NCBI GenBank assembly: GCA_963803755.1
Contig: CAWDNP010000012.1
Coordinates: 124,001 to 188,000, forward strand
Origin: CAVUPF01 sp963803755
Lineage (GTDB): Bacteria > Actinomycetota > Thermoleophilia > Solirubrobacterales > 70-9
Length of the DNA stretch: 64,000 nucleotides
Direction of reading: 5' to 3'
This document shows positions 44,989 through 52,631 of the stretch, piece after piece. The translations under genes and the position numbers were made by a program. A model generated the notes under the pieces. It made no database searches and was not told the origin of the DNA. It saw nothing but the letters and a program-made list of their open reading frames with translations. Position 1 is the first letter of the stretch, and each line of letters starts with the position of its first letter.

Positions 44989-45925
44989 CTACGGCAACGG
45001 CTCCCAGTCCCACGCCTTTTGCGACGCCAGGCTCTCCTGATCCAGGTATCGCCTGAACTCCGCCAGCTCAGCCGGCTCGACGCTGTAGACGTGGTCGGGT
45101 TCTGGGAAGTGGCGGGAACGGACCTCATCGGTGTATTCGCTCAGTCCTCGCACCATCTCCTCGTGGATGTCGGCGTAGCGCTTGACGAACTTGGCCATGC
45201 GGCCGGTCGTGATGCCCAACAGGTCGTGGAAGACCAGCACCTGACCGGCAGTGGCGGGGCCTGCGCCTATCCCGATTGTGGGGACGTCGAGCTTTTCGAC
45301 GATCGCCTCGGTGATTGCGGCGGGGATGGCCTCAAAGACGATTGCAAAGCAGCCGACGGATTGCAGCGCCAGCGCGTCCTCGCAAAGCCGGATCGCCCCC
45401 TGGGCCGTCTTGCCCTGGGTCTTGTAGCCGCCGAGGGCGGTGGCGGTCTGCGGCGTCAGGCCGACATGGCCCATCACGGGAATCCCCGATCGAGCGATTG
45501 CCCGCGCCCGCTCGACCGACGTGCCCCCGGCCTCAAGCTTCACGACCTGACAGCCCGTCTCCTTGACGAGTCGCTGAGCGTTGTGAACGGCGATCTCGTT
45601 GCTGGCCTCATAGCTTCCCATCGGCATGTCACCGACCATCAGCGGCGCTCGCAGCCCACGGCGGACTGCCTTGCCGAGCATCACCATCTCCTCCATCAGA
45701 GACGGGCTCGGTGCCGGGGTAGCCGAGGACGACCATCGCCGCGGTATCGCCCACCAGGACGATGTCGACGCCAGCCTCCTCGGCAGCCTTCGCCGAGGGA
45801 TAGTCATAGGCGGTGACCATCACGATCGGCTCGCCCGCCTCCTTCATCTCGGCAAGGCAGGGGAGCGTCACCGGCTTGCGCTCGGCGACCGCCGGGGCAG
45901 TCTCTCCACGGATGCCCGAGCTCAT
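44989..45925 (-). CDS. panB: Ketopantoate hydroxymethyltransferase, single-base frameshift
   Basis: About 311 residues when corrected. The N-terminal part (IVMVTAYDYPSAKAAEEAGVD, VGDTAAMVVLGYPGTE) is in one frame. An extra base in the GGG at 45704-45706 (CCC on the coding strand) shifts the reading, and the rest (SLMEEMVMLGKAVRRG, APLMVGDMPMGSY, KLEAGG, GHVGLTPQ, TIGIGAG) is intact in another. It makes ketopantoate for pantothenate. The start overlaps the panD stop by ATGA. Confidence 0.94.
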
Positions 45926-46302
45926 GAGAGGAGCACCTCCGGGTGGCTGTCCACGGCGACGGCCCTGTTGGCGTCATCGACGTGGACGACGATCGGCGAG
46001 TAGGCCCCCAGGTCGCTCTCGTCGTAGGCGCCAAAGGAGGCGACGATGATCCTGTGGCCGGGCCGGGTCAGGTGCGCCGCGGCGCCGTTTACCTGCATCG
46101 TCCCCGAGCCGGGCTCGCCGTCGATCGCGTAGGTGACGAAGCGGGCGCCGTTGTCGATGTCCCAGACGTGCACCTGCTCGTTGGTGATCAGGTCGGCGCT
46201 CGCCATCAGCTCGGTGTCGATGGTGATGCTGCCGATGTAGTCGACGTCGCAGTCGGTCACCGTCGCCCGGTGGATCTTCGACTTCAGCATCTGTCTTTGC
46301 AT
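45922..46302 (-). CDS. panD: Aspartate 1-decarboxylase
   Basis: A 126-residue pyruvoyl enzyme that makes beta-alanine. Autocleavage is expected between Gly24 and Ser25 in YIGSITID; the conserved KIHRATVT, NGARFVTYAI and HRIIVASFG blocks are present. Starting at ATG 46302, the cleavage site has the same numbering as in E. coli, and a GGGGGAG ribosome site lies just upstream. It sits between panC and panB in a minus-strand pantothenate operon. Confidence 0.96.
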   Translation of the reverse strand: MQRQMLKSKIHRATVTDCDVDYIGSITIDTELMASADLITNEQVHVWDIDNGARFVTYAIDGEPGSGTMQVNGAAAHLTRPGHRIIVASFGAYDESDLGAYSPIVVHVDDANRAVAVDSHPEVLLS

Positions 46303-46324
46303 TTGGCTCCCCCTCTTGCCGTGT

Positions 46325-47227
46325 TCAGGGCTGGATCAGGACGTTGTCGATCAGGCGAGCGCCGCCGACCTGGGCGGCGACCGCGACCAGCACCGGCCGG
46401 CCGTTCAGCTCGGCGACCGGGTAGAGCTCCTCGGCGTCGCGCGCCTCCAGGTACTCGGGCTCGATGCCCGCCGCCTTCAGCTCCTCACGAGCGGCGGCGA
46501 GGCCGGCGCCAAGCGACTCGGCTCTCGCACCCTTCCCGGCGGCGCGCAGCGCCCGCGATATCGCCGTTGCCCGCCGCCGGTCCTCGGTGCCGAGATAGGC
46601 GTTGCGGGAGCTCATCGCCAGGCCGTCTGGCTCGCGCACCGTGGGCAGCACCTCGATCCGCACCGGGAAGTCGAGGTCACGCGCCATACGGCGGATGACT
46701 GCCGCCTGCTGGGCGTCCTTCTGACCGAAGTAGGCGACCTCGGGCTGGACGGTATTGAAGAGCTTTGCAACTACCGTGGTGACGCCGCGGAAGTGGCCGG
46801 CACCGCGACGCGCCGGGTCGCCGCAAAGCACCTCGGTCAAGCCCTTTACCTCGACCTCGGTGGAAAAGTCCTCCGGGTAGACCTCCTCGACCGGTGGCGC
46901 GTAGATGAGGTCGACACCGGCCTCCGCGGCGAGTCGCGTGTCGCGCTCCTCATCGCGCGGGTAGCGGTCGAGGTCCTCGCCGGGGCCGAACTGGGCCGGG
47001 TTGACGAAGAGGCTCATGACGACGACCTCACACTCGGCGCGGGCAGCGCGCAGCAGCGCGAGATGCCCCAAGTGCAGGTAGCCCATGGTCGGGACAAGGC
47101 CGATCGAGCGCCTGCAGGTGCGAGCCTCGGCCAGCGCGTCGCGCAGATCGGCCTTGGCGCGGATCGTAGGCACGCCGCCGCCTGTGGCAAGCGGGAAGTT
47201 GCTCAGTTGGGGTTTCATAGGGTCCAT
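46325..47227 (-). CDS. panC: Pantothenate synthetase
   Basis: A 300-residue HIGH-type ATP-dependent ligase: LVPTMGYLHLGHLALLRAA, VVVMSLFVNPAQFGPGEDL, YPRDEERD, AYFGQKDAQQAAVIRRM and LAMSSRNAYL. It joins pantoate and beta-alanine. It is the first gene of panC-panD-panB. A minus-strand TATAAT at 47253-47258 lies about 25 nt before ATG 47227, and an AAGGG close to the start is the likely ribosome site. Confidence 0.96.
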   Translation of the reverse strand: MDPMKPQLSNFPLATGGGVPTIRAKADLRDALAEARTCRRSIGLVPTMGYLHLGHLALLRAARAECEVVVMSLFVNPAQFGPGEDLDRYPRDEERDTRLAAEAGVDLIYAPPVEEVYPEDFSTEVEVKGLTEVLCGDPARRGAGHFRGVTTVVAKLFNTVQPEVAYFGQKDAQQAAVIRRMARDLDFPVRIEVLPTVREPDGLAMSSRNAYLGTEDRRRATAISRALRAAGKGARAESLGAGLAAAREELKAAGIEPEYLEARDAEELYPVAELNGRPVLVAVAAQVGGARLIDNVLIQP

Positions 47228-47252
47228 GCCCTTGGGGTCACGGCCTCAAAGG

Positions 47253-47260
47253 ATTATAAA
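47253..47260. promoter_or_regulatory. Shared divergent -10 for panC (minus TATAAT) and fmdB (plus TATAAA)
   Basis: ATTATAAA reads TATAAT toward panC and TATAAA toward fmdB, where it ends 7 nt before ATG 47268. The two transcripts would compete for one core. Confidence 0.5.
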
Positions 47261-47267
47261 GCCTCCT

Positions 47268-47555
47268 ATGCCGATCTATGAGTTCGAATGCGGGGAGTGT
47301 GAGAGCCGTTTCGAGGAGCTGGTCCCCTCGGGCGCCGGGAGCCCTCCCTGTCCAGCGTGTGGATCGGGGCGGACGCGCCGGCTGCTTTCGCCAGTCTCCC
47401 CGGGGGGGCGCCAGCCGCGCGGCGCGGGCGTCAGGTCCGCTGAATCGAGGCGCCGCGAGCGCGAAGCAGCGCGCGGCGAGCGCCTGGCGGCGACGAAGCG
47501 CAAGCGTGCGACCGGGGAGATCCCGCCGCCGCGGCGGCGGAAGGGATCGCAGTGA
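47268..47555 (+). CDS. FmdB-type zinc-ribbon protein
   Basis: A 95-residue protein with an N-terminal FmdB zinc ribbon: MPIYEFECGECESRFEE with a first CxxC, then PPCPACGSGRTRRL with the second. A basic, low-complexity tail (residues 55-95, rich in Arg, Ala and Glu) follows. The role of these small proteins, often next to regulatory or repair genes, is uncertain. It ends in a GTGA overlap with udg. Confidence 0.88.
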   Translation: MPIYEFECGECESRFEELVPSGAGSPPCPACGSGRTRRLLSPVSPGGRQPRGAGVRSAESRRREREAARGERLAATKRKRATGEIPPPRRRKGSQ

Positions 47556-48236
47556 GCCGGTCCCCGGAGGAGCGCCGCGCCGGGCTCGTCGAGCTCTACA
47601 AGGAAGTCCAGGCGTGCACCAGGTGTCCCCTCCATCGAGACGCGCACCAAAGCTGTCTTCGGGGCCGGCGACGCCGATGCCGACCTGATGTTCGTCGGCG
47701 AGGCGCCCGGGGCCGAAGAGGATCGACAGGGACTGCCCTTTGTCGGCCGGGCGGGGCAGCTCCTAGGCGAGCTGCTGGAGGGAATCGGGATGTCGCGAAA
47801 CGACGTTTTCATCGCCAACGTCCTCAAGTCGAGGCCTCCCGGTAACCGGGACCCGCAACCACTTGAGATAGAGGCCTGTCGTCCCTACTTGTTTGAGCAG
47901 GTGCGGCTGATCGAGCCGAAGGTCGTCTGCACCCTAGGCAACTTCGCCACAAAGCTGCTCAGTGACAGCACGGCCGGGATCACCAAGGTGCGCGGGACGC
48001 CCCAGGTGCACGAGCTGGGCGGCCGCACCGTCTTCCTGCTGCCGCTCTTTCACCCCGCCGCGGCGCTGCGCACCCCGGCGGTAAGGGAGACCCTGCGCGG
48101 CGACTTCGAGCGCCTGCCGAAGTTACTCGCCGAGCCCCTGCCGGTCTCGACGGCTGAGATTCACGAGGCGGTCGAGGCCCAAGACGACAGCCCGCCGCCA
48201 CCGCCTCCGGTCGACCAGCTCGACCTGTTTGGCTAG
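47552..48236 (+). CDS. Family 4-type uracil-DNA glycosylase, single-base frameshift
   Basis: About 227 residues when corrected. The first frame gives the N-terminus with CTRCPL (Fe-S ligands). An extra C near 47631-47634 breaks it, and IETRTKAVFGAGDADADLMF then follows in the other frame, with GEAPGAEEDRQGLPFVGRAG, NVLKSRPPGNRDP, further Cys in EACRPYLF and KVVCTLG, and the HPAA active-site block. It excises uracil from DNA. A proline run and the clamp-binding-like QLDLF end the protein. Confidence 0.92.
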
Positions 48237-48242
48237 GCGCGG

Positions 48243-48656
48243 ATGGAGAGGGTCGAGAGTTGCTCGGCGGCGGAGACCGAAGCGCTCGGTGCCAGCATCG
48301 CCGCTCGGCTGGGGTCCGGAGAGGTGGTCATGGTCAGCGGCAAGGTCGGCGCTGGCAAGACGACACTGATCCGCGGTGCCTGTCGGGCGCTCGGAGTCGA
48401 GGGTCCGGTCACCTCCCCGACCTTCACGATCGGCCAGCGCTACTCGGGCGGGCGGTTGCCCGTCTCCCACCTTGACCTCTACAGGCTGGAGAGCCTCGAT
48501 AGGGAGGACCCGGCTTTGCTCGATGACTATCTCGACCCCGAAGGGGTCGCCTTCGTGGAGTGGCCGGCGGTGGCGGAGTCACGCCTCGCGCGTCCGGCGC
48601 TGGAGGTTCGGCTCCGCCATGCGGGCGGAGACCGCCGAGAGATCGAATTTGGATGA
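48243..48656 (+). CDS. tsaE: tRNA threonylcarbamoyladenosine biosynthesis ATPase TsaE
   Basis: 137 residues. Walker A is SGKVGAGKTTLIRGACRALG, then VTSPTFTIGQRY and the HLDLYRLES block with the conserved EWP (VAFVEWPAVAE). TsaE works with TsaB and TsaD to make t6A37 on ANN-decoding tRNAs. Its partners lie about 1 kb downstream, separated here by two small exported-protein genes. Confidence 0.95.
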   Translation: MERVESCSAAETEALGASIAARLGSGEVVMVSGKVGAGKTTLIRGACRALGVEGPVTSPTFTIGQRYSGGRLPVSHLDLYRLESLDREDPALLDDYLDPEGVAFVEWPAVAESRLARPALEVRLRHAGGDRREIEFG

Positions 48657-48660
48657 GCCG

Positions 48661-49032
48661 CTAGTACCCCGACTTCTTCAGTTGTTCTTTGGCCTTTTCG
48701 ATCGCTTCGTTGGCCTTGCCCTTGGCTTCGTTTAGCTTCTTTTGGGCTTCCTTGCTGACTTTGTCGCTGTTCAGCCCCTTCTGGGCTTGTTCGATCGCCT
48801 TGTTGCCCTTACCCTGGACTTCCTTGAGCGTCTTCTGACCCTGGTTCGTCGCCTTGTTGAGCTGCTTCTGGCCTTGTTCTAAGGCCTTGTTGACTTCTTC
48901 CTTGGCGCCGCTGACCTGATGGCTGATGCTGTTGGAGGTACTGCTTCCTCCGCAGCCGGCCAAGATCACTCCACTTGCGGCTAGTGCCAGCACGGCCATG
49001 AGCGGCGTCGCCCGGTGGGTGAATCTCCTCAA
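48661..49032 (-). CDS. Repeat-containing, Lys/Gln/Glu-rich helical lipoprotein
   Basis: 123 residues from TTG 49032, which follows a strong AAAGGAG. A signal peptide ends in the lipobox LAGCGG. The mature part is one long amphipathic helix of near-11-residue repeats, such as NKALEQGQKQL, NKATNQGQKTL, KEVQGKGNKAI and NEAKGKANEAI, resembling LEA-type or apolipoprotein-like repeats. It has no cysteine after the lipobox. It is divergent from another exported protein. No specific function is assigned. Confidence 0.75.
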   Translation of the reverse strand: MRRFTHRATPLMAVLALAASGVILAGCGGSSTSNSISHQVSGAKEEVNKALEQGQKQLNKATNQGQKTLKEVQGKGNKAIEQAQKGLNSDKVSKEAQKKLNEAKGKANEAIEKAKEQLKKSGY

Positions 49033-49175
49033 CGCGGGTCTCCTTTCGGGACGAGGGAGCCGCACCTTACTCCCGGATGCGGCGCATCCACCGGCTCGCG
49101 GGCGTGTTCGAGGAATGTGAAAGGGCGCTGTAGCATCGGCTCTGAAACTCGATCCAGAAGGGAAGGGACTTCCGC

Positions 49176-49547
49176 ATGAAGGGACTGAAGGCGCTGGCGG
49201 CAACGGTGTTGGGGGTTGCCCTGCTCACCGGCGCGGCGCCCGCGGCGGGGGCGGCAGCCTACAAACACTACGTTGGCTGCGGCGTCTCCGAACACGCCAC
49301 GCCCGCCCATTCCTGCCCGAGGTCGAGCAAAAAGGGCGCCTTCTTCGAGAGCCTTGACGCCGACGTCTTCTACACCGTCTGCGTCAAGTTCCCGACCGGG
49401 AAACATCTCTGCGCGCAAAAGCAGGAAGCGATCAAAGGGACGCTGTACGTGAACAAGATCACCTCCGACATCCCCGGCAAGCACAAAGTGACCTGGTTCG
49501 TTTCGGGGCAACGCGTCGGTTCCTACTCCTTCACCGTCGGGAAGTAG
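49176..49547 (+). CDS. Small secreted protein with two probable disulfides
   Basis: 123 residues with a signal peptide cleaved about after AAGA (residues 1-26). The mature domain of about 97 residues has four cysteines (YVGCGVS, HSCPRS, TVCVKF, HLCAQK) and a beta-rich C-terminus. It has a normal leader: TAGCAT near 49131 and AAGGGAAGGGA before ATG 49176. I recognise no family. Its TAG stop begins a TAGCGT just before the next gene. Confidence 0.7.
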   Translation: MKGLKALAATVLGVALLTGAAPAAGAAAYKHYVGCGVSEHATPAHSCPRSSKKGAFFESLDADVFYTVCVKFPTGKHLCAQKQEAIKGTLYVNKITSDIPGKHKVTWFVSGQRVGSYSFTVGK

Positions 49548-49554
49548 CGTCGAG

Positions 49555-50265
49555 CTGGTAGTCGTCGGTTTCGACACTGCGACCGGCGACACCGCCGTCT
49601 GCGTCGCACGCGGCGATGAGGTGCTGCACGAGGCGCTGCTGGGCCTCTCTGCGGAGGGCAGGCCCCGGCACGCAACGGTGCTGCTGGAGGAGGTGGAGCG
49701 AGCAACCGCCGCGGGCGGTGGCTGGGGGACGGTCGGCCTGATCGCGGTCGGCCTCGGGCCGGGCTCGTTCACCGGGGTACGGATCGGGATCGCCACTGCG
49801 CGGGGCCTGGCGGCGAGCACCGGCCTGCCGTTGGCTGGAGTCTGCACGCTTGACGCGATCGGGCGGGCGCTGGACGAGCGAGGCAGTCGGGGGGCCGGCC
49901 GCCTCGCCGTTCTCGACGCCCGCCGCGGCGAGGTCTTCGCAGCGTTGTACTCGGCGGAGAGGGGCGAGCGGCTCTGGGAGCCGTTCGTCGCCTCACCCGC
50001 CGATCTCGTTGAGCGGGTGGCGGAGCTGCCCCAACCACCATGGGCGGGCGGATCGGGGGCGCTACGATTCCGCCAAGAGCTGGCCCGGTGCGACGTCGAG
50101 GTGCCCGACGACGCCGATCCCGTGCACCGGGTCGCCGCGCGGCACATCTGCGCGCTCGCGGCGGCCGGGGAGACGGGGGACGCCGGCCCGCTCGGCCCGA
50201 TCTACCTGAGACCCCCCGACGCGGTGCGGTGGCATGAGCGAGACACTGTCCAGACAGCCGAGTGA
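49555..50265 (+). CDS. tsaB: tRNA threonylcarbamoyladenosine biosynthesis protein TsaB, start uncertain
   Basis: The frame carries the family N-terminus VVVGFDTATGDTAVCVARG from 49555 on, then PGSFTGVRIGIATARGLA and VLDARRGEVFAALY. The first ATG/GTG/TTG in frame (GTG 49621) would delete the first strand, so CTG 49555 is the best candidate; TAGCGT ends 4 nt upstream. TsaB is the inactive ASKHA partner of TsaD in t6A synthesis. The length would be 236 residues. The end overlaps rimI by 32 nt. Confidence 0.88.
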   Translation: MVVVGFDTATGDTAVCVARGDEVLHEALLGLSAEGRPRHATVLLEEVERATAAGGGWGTVGLIAVGLGPGSFTGVRIGIATARGLAASTGLPLAGVCTLDAIGRALDERGSRGAGRLAVLDARRGEVFAALYSAERGERLWEPFVASPADLVERVAELPQPPWAGGSGALRFRQELARCDVEVPDDADPVHRVAARHICALAAAGETGDAGPLGPIYLRPPDAVRWHERDTVQTAE

Positions 50266-50707
50266 GGTATCCCACGAGGTGAGGGTGAGGCGGCTCGCTT
50301 ACAGCGACCTGCCGGCAGTGATCGCGATCGAGCGGCGCTCCTTCCCGACGCCCTGGTCGTTGGCAATGTTCGTGCTGGAGCTCTCCAAGCCGTCCGGGAT
50401 CTGCCTCGCGGCGACGACCGCCGGCGACGAACTGCTCGGCTACGTCGTTTGCTCCCGCTATGACCAGGTCTGGCACCTGATGAACGTCGCCGTTGCACCG
50501 GAGCGCCGCCGCTTCGGTGTCGCCGGCCAGCTGATCTCGCGACTCATCGATGAGGCCCGTGGGGAGCTGCCCTTCACCCTCGAGGTGCGGGTCTCAAACC
50601 TTGCGGCGATCGCCATGTATGAGCGCTTCGGCTTCCGCTCCGCCGGTGTCCGTCCCCGCTACTACCACGACAACGGCGAGGACGCGTTGATCATGTGGCT
50701 GGACTAG
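50234..50707 (+). CDS. rimI: Ribosomal-protein-alanine N-acetyltransferase, RimI-type GNAT
   Basis: 157 residues. The GNAT fold shows VRRLAYSDLPAVIAIERRSFPTPW, the acetyl-CoA loop VAPERRRFGVAGQLISRLI and the C-terminal SNLAAIAMYERFGFRSAGVRPRYY. RimI acetylates the N-terminus of S18 and related proteins. Its position between tsaB and tsaD is widely conserved in bacteria. Confidence 0.94.
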   Translation: MSETLSRQPSEVSHEVRVRRLAYSDLPAVIAIERRSFPTPWSLAMFVLELSKPSGICLAATTAGDELLGYVVCSRYDQVWHLMNVAVAPERRRFGVAGQLISRLIDEARGELPFTLEVRVSNLAAIAMYERFGFRSAGVRPRYYHDNGEDALIMWLD

Positions 50708-50711
50708 CTCC

Positions 50712-51716
50712 TTGATCCTCGCGATCGAGACCTCCTGCGACGACACCTGCGCGGCCGTCCTCGACGGCCCGCACATCCTCGCCAACGCGATCTCCTCCCA
50801 GGCCGCCGCCCACGAGCAGTTCGGGGGCGTCGTGCCGGAGGTCGCCTCTCGCCACCATCTGGAGCTGACCGCGCCGGTGGTCGATGCCGCCCTCGATGAG
50901 GCGGGTGTCTCGCTCGACCAGATCGGGGCGGTGGCGGTCACCGCCGGTCCTGGCCTGATCGGCGCCCTCCTGGTCGGGGTCAGCACCGCGAAGGCGATCG
51001 CTGCGCCCCGTCGGCTGCCGCTGACCCCGGTCGATCACCTGCAGGGCCACGTCGCCGCCAACTTCCTCGAGCCCGAGCCGCTGGAGCCACCTTTCCTCTG
51101 CCTTGTTGCCAGCGGCGGGCACACGCTTTTGGCTGCCGTCCGCGACCGCCACGGCCACGAGGTCCTCGGCCAGACCCTCGACGACGCCGCCGGGGAGGCG
51201 TTTGACAAGGCGGCCCGCATGCTCGGGCTCGGCTACCCCGGCGGGCCCGCCCTGGAGAGATTGGCAGCGGCGGGCGATCCCATCGCCTTCGAGCTACCGG
51301 TGGCGATGGCCCGCGATCCCGGGCTCGACTTCAGCTTCAGCGGCCTGAAGACGGCGCTCGTCTACCGCTGCCGCGAGCTCGGGCCCGGCGGGGTGGGGGA
51401 GCGGGGTGCCGATCTCGCCGCCTCCTTCCAGGCCGCGGTGGTCGGCCAGCTCGTCGCCAAGCTGGAGCGCGCCCTTCACCGGGGTGGATGGGAGGCGGTT
51501 GCGCTCGGTGGCGGGGTGGCAGCGAACGGGCCGTTGCGCGAGGCGGTGGCCGCGCTCTGCGATCGCCTCGGGCTGCGGCTGAAGCTTCTCCCGCGCGAGC
51601 TCTGCACCGACAACGCGGCGATGATCGGCTCGGCGGCGCGCTTTGCCGAGTCGATCCCCTACCCGGGCTACCTCTCCTATGACGCCTTCGCCTCCGGCTC
51701 CTCGGTGTTTGCATGA
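50712..51716 (+). CDS. tsaD: tRNA N6-adenosine threonylcarbamoyltransferase TsaD
   Basis: A 334-residue ASKHA ATPase. ILAIETSCDDTCAAV is the start, the metal-binding pair lies in DHLQGHVAANF, and VASGGHTLL, DDAAGEAFDKAARMLGLGYPGGP, FSFSGLKTA and GGGVAANGPLRE follow. It transfers threonylcarbamoyl to A37 of tRNA. The start is TTG 50712, four bases after rimI. The end overlaps the next gene by ATGA. Confidence 0.97.
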   Translation: MILAIETSCDDTCAAVLDGPHILANAISSQAAAHEQFGGVVPEVASRHHLELTAPVVDAALDEAGVSLDQIGAVAVTAGPGLIGALLVGVSTAKAIAAPRRLPLTPVDHLQGHVAANFLEPEPLEPPFLCLVASGGHTLLAAVRDRHGHEVLGQTLDDAAGEAFDKAARMLGLGYPGGPALERLAAAGDPIAFELPVAMARDPGLDFSFSGLKTALVYRCRELGPGGVGERGADLAASFQAAVVGQLVAKLERALHRGGWEAVALGGGVAANGPLREAVAALCDRLGLRLKLLPRELCTDNAAMIGSAARFAESIPYPGYLSYDAFASGSSVFA

Positions 51717-51985
51717 CCGAGGTGCTTCTCTACTCGCGTCGCGGCTGCCACCTTTGCGAAGAGGCGCTGGATGCGATCGTCGCGCTCCATTCCGCGGGCT
51801 TTCGCTTTGAGCTGCGCGAGGTCGACATCGAGAGCGACGAGGCGCTGCTGCGCACCCACCTGGAGCGAATCCCCGTGGTCGAGGTCGATGGCGAGGTCGT
51901 TTCTGAGCTTTTGCTCGACGAAGCGGGCCTGCGGGCGAGGCTCGATATCGTGGGGGCCGATGGCGCAGGCGATCGAGGAGAGTGA
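51713..51985 (+). CDS. Glutaredoxin-like (DUF836) thiol protein
   Basis: A 90-residue thioredoxin-fold protein. The redox motif is SRRGCHLCEEALDAI (CxxC), followed by the cis-Pro region LERIPVVEVDGEVV. These proteins reduce disulfides or sense redox. The C-terminal end overlaps the start of rex, a redox-sensing repressor, which makes the pairing suggestive. Confidence 0.85.
   Translation: MTEVLLYSRRGCHLCEEALDAIVALHSAGFRFELREVDIESDEALLRTHLERIPVVEVDGEVVSELLLDEAGLRARLDIVGADGAGDRGE
51946..51951 (+). promoter_or_regulatory. -10 hexamer TATCGT for leaderless rex
   Basis: Inside the glutaredoxin-like gene, TATCGT ends 8 nt before ATG 51960. Confidence 0.5.
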
Positions 51986-52628
51986 GGTGGCCGAAGAGCT
52001 GATCGTCGACGGCGAGCGGCTCTCGCTCGGCGTCGCGGCGCGCCTCTCGCGCTACCTCCAGGTCCTCACCCAAGCGCGCAAGATGGGCCGGGAGACGATC
52101 TCCTCGCAGGAGCTCTCCGAGTACACCCACATCAACCCGACCCAGATTCGCCGTGACCTCTCCGGCTTCGGCAAGTTCGGCAAGCGGGGCGTCGGCTACA
52201 ACGTCGACTCGCTGGTCGCCGAGATCCGCAAGATCCTCCGCACCTCCGGCCAACACAACATCGCCCTCTTCGGCGCCGGCAACCTCGGCCAAGCGATCGC
52301 CAGCTCCGACATCTTCGCCGACCACGGCTTCCAGATCGTCGCCATGTTCGACGTCGACCCTGGTGTCGTCGGCACCGAGGTCGGTGGCATGGGCGTCCGA
52401 GACTTCGGCGACCTGGAGGCGATCGTCTCCGAGGAGGAGATCGTAGTCGGGGTACTGGCCGTTCCCGCCGCCGCCGCCCAGGATGTCGCCGACCGCCTGG
52501 TCGAGGCCGGCGTCAAGATCATCTTCAACTACTCCGAGCAGCTTCTCCAGGTGCCGCCGGAGGTGACCGTTCACACCTCCAGCCCCGCTGTCGACCTGCT
52601 CTACGCACTCTACTTCTACCTCGCCTGA
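51960..52628 (+). CDS. rex: Redox-sensing transcriptional repressor Rex
   Basis: 222 residues. An N-terminal winged helix (LSRYLQVLTQARKMGRETIS, INPTQIRRDLSGFGKFGKRG) is followed by a Rossmann NAD(H)-binding domain (GAGNLGQAI, residues 105-113) and the domain-swapped C-terminal helix LLYALYFYLA. Rex leaves DNA when the NADH/NAD+ ratio rises and controls respiratory genes. ATG 51960 is chosen from family length and the TATCGT hexamer. I did not find a clear Rex operator in the window. Confidence 0.94.
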   Translation: MAQAIEESEVAEELIVDGERLSLGVAARLSRYLQVLTQARKMGRETISSQELSEYTHINPTQIRRDLSGFGKFGKRGVGYNVDSLVAEIRKILRTSGQHNIALFGAGNLGQAIASSDIFADHGFQIVAMFDVDPGVVGTEVGGMGVRDFGDLEAIVSEEEIVVGVLAVPAAAAQDVADRLVEAGVKIIFNYSEQLLQVPPEVTVHTSSPAVDLLYALYFYLA

Positions 52629-52631
52629 TCT

